Assembly: GCF_900119165.1 (NCBI RefSeq)
Contig: NZ_FPJG01000006.1
Coordinates: 4,774,001-4,838,000 of the forward strand
DNA length: 64,000 nucleotides
Reading direction: 5' to 3'
Origin: Amycolatopsis australiensis
GTDB taxonomy: Bacteria > Actinomycetota > Actinomycetes > Mycobacteriales > Pseudonocardiaceae
A model generated the notes under the pieces. That model was given only the letters and a program-made list of their open reading frames with translations. It ran no database searches and was not told the DNA's origin. The first letter of the stretch is position 1. Each line of letters starts with the position of its first letter. Both the position numbers and the translations under genes were made by a program. This document shows positions 60,842 through 64,000 of the stretch, one piece after another.

Positions 60842-62196
60842 TCCCCGTGATCAACCCGGCCACCGAAGAGGTCATCGGGTCCATTGCGGACAGTGACGCG
60901 GCGGCGGTGGACGCCGCGGTCTCGGCTGCCGAGGCGGCACTCGGCCCGTGGTCGGCGCTGTCGCCGCCGGAGCGCGCGGGCTACCTGCGCGCGCTGGCCG
61001 ACGAGTTCGAGAAGCGGTCCGACGAGATCTCGGAGCTGGTGACCCGGCAGAACGGGACGCCGATCAGCATCACCCGCGCCATGCAGAGCCAGGTCCCGGT
61101 CTGCTACCGCTACTTCGCTTCGCTGGCCGAGAAACTCTCGGTCGAGGAACGCGTCGAGACGGCCAGTGGTGACGCGATCGTGCTGCGTGAGCCGGTCGGC
61201 GTCGTCGGGGCCATCACGCCGTGGAACGGGCCGCAGCCGCTGATCGCGTGGAAGCTGGGCCCGGCGCTGGCCGCGGGCTGCACGGCGGTGATCAAGCCGG
61301 CGCCGGAGACGTCGCTGGACGCGTTCGTGTTCGAGGAGATCGTCGCGGCCGCGGGCATCCCGTCCGGGGTGGTGAACATCGTGACCGGCGGTCGCGAGAC
61401 GGGCGCGGCGCTGGTCGCGCACCCGGGCGTGCGCAAGGTGGCGTTCACCGGCTCGACGGCGGCGGGCAAGGCGATCGCGGCCGAGTGCGCGACCCAGCTC
61501 AAGCGCGTGACCCTGGAGCTGGGCGGCAAGTCGGCGGGCATCCTGCTCGACGACGTCGACCTGGAAGCGTTCCGGCCGCTGGTGCTCTCCGCGTGCGCGC
61601 CCAACACGGGCCAGACGTGCCGGGCGCTGACCCGCGTGCTGGCTCCGGCCTCGCGCTACGACGAGGTCGTGGACATGCTGGCGGCGACGATGAGCGGCAT
61701 CCCGCAGGGCGACCCGCTGGATCCGGGCGTGTTCTTCGGGCCGCTGGTGAACGCGGCGCAACGCGACCGCGTCGAGTCCTACATCGAGCTGGGCCGGGCG
61801 GAGGGCGCCCGGCGGGTGATCGGCGGCGGGCGCCCGTTCGACCGCGGCTACTACGTCGCGCCGACGATCTTCGCCGACGTCACCAACGACATGCGCATCG
61901 CGCGCGAGGAGATCTTCGGCCCGGTGCTGACGGTGCTGCGGTACCGGACCGAGGACGAGGCGGTGGCCATCGCGAACGACTCGGAGTACGGCCTGGGCGG
62001 CGGGGTGTTCTCCCCGGACCGCGACCGCGCGACGGCGGTGGCCCGCCGGATCGTGACGGGCAGCGTCGGGGTGAACACGTCGACGCTGCCGATCGAAACC
62101 CCGTTCGGTGGCGTGAAGAACAGCGGAATCGGCCGTGAGCTGGGCCCGCAGAGCGTCGACGCGTACCTGGAGTACAAGACGATCTTCCGGGCCTGA
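60838..62196 (+). CDS. NAD(P)-dependent aldehyde dehydrogenase
   Basis: 452 residues; about 20-25 shorter than typical at the N-terminus (starts MIPVINPATEEVIGSI rather than the usual 'yIdGew' strand). Catalytic E227 in VTLELGGKSAG and C261 in NTGQTCRALTR; NAD-binding FTGSTAAGK and TPWNGPQPLIAWKLGPALAA; EEIFGPVLTV and GGVKNSGIGRELG near the end. Oxidises an aldehyde to an acid or acyl product. Coupled to the alcohol dehydrogenase. Last gene of the operon, followed at once by a perfect terminator palindrome. Confidence 0.95.
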   Translation: MIPVINPATEEVIGSIADSDAAAVDAAVSAAEAALGPWSALSPPERAGYLRALADEFEKRSDEISELVTRQNGTPISITRAMQSQVPVCYRYFASLAEKLSVEERVETASGDAIVLREPVGVVGAITPWNGPQPLIAWKLGPALAAGCTAVIKPAPETSLDAFVFEEIVAAAGIPSGVVNIVTGGRETGAALVAHPGVRKVAFTGSTAAGKAIAAECATQLKRVTLELGGKSAGILLDDVDLEAFRPLVLSACAPNTGQTCRALTRVLAPASRYDEVVDMLAATMSGIPQGDPLDPGVFFGPLVNAAQRDRVESYIELGRAEGARRVIGGGRPFDRGYYVAPTIFADVTNDMRIAREEIFGPVLTVLRYRTEDEAVAIANDSEYGLGGGVFSPDRDRATAVARRIVTGSVGVNTSTLPIETPFGGVKNSGIGRELGPQSVDAYLEYKTIFRA

Positions 62197-62197
62197 C

Positions 62198-62247
62198 AAC
62201 ACGAAAGCGGCCGCCGGACTCGCGAGTCCGGCGGCCGCTTTCGTGTT
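62198..62247. terminator. Perfect 25+25-bp palindromic bidirectional terminator
   Basis: 62198-62222 is the exact reverse complement of 62223-62247; in RNA, aacacgaaagcggccgccgg pairs over the full arm and the ends give U/A-rich flanks on both strands. It fills the whole gap between the convergent ALDH stop (62196) and the MmgE/PrpD stop (62249). Confidence 0.95.
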
Positions 62248-62248
62248 C

Positions 62249-63637
62249 TCAGGCTTTCAGCAGGGCGGCGAACTCCGCGGCCGGCTGGCCGAGGTCGCCC
62301 TCCTGGACGGCCCGCAGCAGCGCGGCACTGCGGTCCGGCCCCAGCGCGGCCTCCGTCAGGTCGCGGAACTTCGCGTCCAGATCCGCTTGCGAAATCGGGT
62401 TCTCCGCCGTCCCCACCGGGTTGTCGACGAACACCTCCTCGCGGGTCCCGTCGCGGTAGGTCACCGCGATGTCGCCGACCCAGCGGCCCGGGTACGCGCG
62501 GTCCAGCTCCGGCCGGACCTCGATCTTCACCCGCCGGGCGAGCGCCGCCACCGCGCTCGACGGCCCCAGGTCCAGGCGGCCGGCCAGGTAGTCGTGGTGC
62601 GTGGTGAACCCGTTGCCGTGGCTCAGTGCCGCCAGCGCGAACTGGAACGGCAGGCTGTACTGCAGGTGCTCGATGATCTTCGGCGCGTACGCGTTCGCGT
62701 TCCGGTTGCCGATCACGACGTCGCCGCCGGTCTGGATGCCCAGCAGCACCGAGTCGATCTCCGCCGCCTTCGCCGACAGCCGCCGGGCGCCGTCGATGTA
62801 CGCGTGGTTGATTCCGCAGCAGCAGTACGGCTTCACCCACACCCGCGTGATCTCGAACGGCCGGTCCGGCCCGAACGCCGCGGCGTCGGAGACCTCGGTG
62901 CCCGCGAACACCCGGAGGAACCCCTTCTCGCCGGTCAGGAACGTCGTCGGCCCGGTGATCCCGGCCGCGGCCAGCTCGGCCGCGCGGATCCCGTTGCGCG
63001 TGCCGATCCCCGAGTGGGCGCGCTTCACGGACCCGCCCGACGACGTGTACTCCGTCGTCCCGGACGCGTGGCTCAGCGCGATCGCCAGCGCGTGCACCGT
63101 CGTCGGCACGTCGAACCCGCGCAGCTTCGCGACCACCGCCGCCGCGCCGAACGCCGACAGCAGCCCGTGCGGGTGGAAACCGCGTTCCAGCAGCGTCGGC
63201 GCGGCCAGGACACCGATCCGGGTGTACACCTCGTAGCCCGCGACGATCCCGGTGAGCACGTCCCGCATCGGCAGACCGAGTTCTTCGCCGACGGCCAGCG
63301 CCGCGGACACCACGCAGCTGCCGGGGTGCGACGAGCTCGCGCGGTGGGCGTCGTCGTACTCGAACCCGTGGCCGAAGGTCGCGTTCACGAACGCCGCGTC
63401 GGCCGCGCTCATCGCGTCGCCGGTCGCCGTCACGTGCGCGGTGCCCGGGACGCAGGCCGCGCGCGTCACGTCGAGGATCGCCCGGCTCCACGGCAACGCC
63501 GCGCAGCCGATCTGCACCGCGAGCTGGTCCTGCAGCAGCTGGCGCGCGCCGGCGAGGGCGTCGGCGGGGATGGTGGCGAAGGTCAGCCCGGTCACCAGGC
63601 GGGCCGCCGCTTCTTCGACCGGAGGGAGATTTCCCAT
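62249..63637 (-). CDS. MmgE/PrpD family protein (second copy)
   Basis: 462 residues. LVTGLTFATIPADALAGARQ, LQDQLAVQIGCAALPWSRAI, DAAFVNATFGHGFEYDDAHR (His/Asp-rich active-site strand of the family, 'gHg.dyDD.h'), ASSSHPGSCVVSAALAVGEE, AIALSHASGTTEYTSSGGSV and KPYCCCGINHAYIDGARRLS. Intact and full length. Unlike the first copy (51575) it keeps the GHGFEYDD motif, so the two probably have different activities. It starts 14 bp after an aldehyde dehydrogenase gene on the same strand, forming a separate small operon convergent with the importer operon. Confidence 0.92.
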   Translation of the reverse strand: MGNLPPVEEAAARLVTGLTFATIPADALAGARQLLQDQLAVQIGCAALPWSRAILDVTRAACVPGTAHVTATGDAMSAADAAFVNATFGHGFEYDDAHRASSSHPGSCVVSAALAVGEELGLPMRDVLTGIVAGYEVYTRIGVLAAPTLLERGFHPHGLLSAFGAAAVVAKLRGFDVPTTVHALAIALSHASGTTEYTSSGGSVKRAHSGIGTRNGIRAAELAAAGITGPTTFLTGEKGFLRVFAGTEVSDAAAFGPDRPFEITRVWVKPYCCCGINHAYIDGARRLSAKAAEIDSVLLGIQTGGDVVIGNRNANAYAPKIIEHLQYSLPFQFALAALSHGNGFTTHHDYLAGRLDLGPSSAVAALARRVKIEVRPELDRAYPGRWVGDIAVTYRDGTREEVFVDNPVGTAENPISQADLDAKFRDLTEAALGPDRSAALLRAVQEGDLGQPAAEFAALLKA

Positions 63638-63651
63638 GCTGTGCTTGCCTT

Positions 63652-64000
63652 TCAGAGAGAGGGGAGCCCGTAGGACTTGATTTCGACGTAGGCGTCGAAG
63701 CCTTCGAGACCGGCTTCGCGGCCGATCCCGCTGTTCTTGAAGCCGCCGATCGGGGCGGTGAAACCGACCGGGTTCCCGTTGACCTCGACGGTGCCGGTGC
63801 GGATCCGCCGCGCGACCGCCAGCGCGTGCTCCGGGTCGGCGGCGAACACCGAGCCGTTCAGCCCGTACTCGGAGTTGTTGGCGATCGCGACGGCCTCGTC
63901 CTCGGTGTCGAAAGTGTGCACGGTCAGCACCGGCCCGAAGATCTCCTCCTGGGCGATCTTCGCGTCCGGGTCGACGTCGGCGAACACCGTGGGCGCGACG
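63652..64000 (-). CDS. Aldehyde dehydrogenase, C-terminal part (partial)
   Basis: The gene runs out of the window at 64000. The visible last ~115 residues show TVFADVDPDAKIAQEEIFGP, VLTVHTFDTEDEAVAIANNS, EYGLNGSVFAADPEHALAVA and GFKNSGIGREAGLEGFDAYV, the C-terminal domain of NAD(P) aldehyde dehydrogenases. The catalytic Cys and Glu are outside. Co-oriented and 14 bp from the MmgE/PrpD gene. Confidence 0.92.
   Translation of the reverse strand, partial: VAPTVFADVDPDAKIAQEEIFGPVLTVHTFDTEDEAVAIANNSEYGLNGSVFAADPEHALAVARRIRTGTVEVNGNPVGFTAPIGGFKNSGIGREAGLEGFDAYVEIKSYGLPSL

Overview
The window is chromosomal DNA of a very GC-rich actinomycete. The codon use, many GTG starts, 4-bp ATGA/GTGA gene overlaps, many TetR/LysR/GntR/LuxR regulators, a DasR-type operator in front of a chitin-active enzyme and the rich oxidative catabolism suggest a soil Pseudonocardiales genome such as Amycolatopsis; this placement is an inference, not a proof. 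No CRISPR array, integrase, transposase or phage gene was seen.

Layout. 1-4.6 kb: the end of a peptide ABC transporter (two ATPases) followed by a 1112-residue protein joining an S9 prolyl-oligopeptidase to an S12 beta-lactamase-like domain. 4.9-7.3 kb: a 14-TM-type drug exporter, two tRNA-Val genes with a terminator, and a degenerate 32-bp tandem repeat. 7.3-13.2 kb: a TetR/methyltransferase pair with a paired operator, DUF4287 protein, a LexA-type repressor, a secreted AA10 chitin/cellulose monooxygenase with a DasR box, a secreted S1 protease and an amidohydrolase. 13.1-21.5 kb: an MFS/LysR pair in decay (frameshifted LysR, gutted FAD oxidase), scraps of a LuxR regulator and an alpha/beta hydrolase, two divergent secreted Asp-box (sialidase-fold) proteins and a WD40 pseudogene. 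21.5-35.2 kb: iron-permease-like protein, a secreted barnase/RNase-Sa-type ribonuclease, two TetR/membrane-protein pairs, an HxlR/metallo-beta-lactamase/crotonase unit, a secreted M1 aminopeptidase, VanZ, a headless alpha-L-fucosidase, a ruined quinone oxidoreductase, a LysR/tautomerase pair and a thioesterase.

35.3-45.3 kb: ten minus-strand genes, nearly all overlapping by 4-8 bp, coding for a CoA-ester degradation pathway (two acyl-CoA dehydrogenases, a CitE-like lyase, SDR, FAS1/HTD2-type hydratase, thiolase, MaoC hydratase, a fused class I CoA-transferase, crotonase, CaiB/BaiF CoA-transferase), with a divergent GntR regulator. 46-51.5 kb: NTF2-like protein, SDR, a Fis-type activator with a degenerate ATPase domain, an MHS-family transporter and a GAF-LuxR regulator.

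51.6-64 kb: a second catabolic operon: MmgE/PrpD protein, ribose-type ABC importer (two permeases, lipoprotein, double ATPase), zinc alcohol dehydrogenase and aldehyde dehydrogenase, then a convergent MmgE/PrpD-ALDH pair. Its standout is a permease fused to a strictosidine-synthase/SMP-30-like beta-propeller lactonase, followed by a second propeller whose metal-site motif is altered. Together these suggest import and opening of a lactone or sugar-like ring, oxidation of the alcohol to an acid, and (by inference) passage into the neighbouring CoA pathway. Short AT-rich elements recur at several promoters of this catabolic half and may mark a shared regulon.
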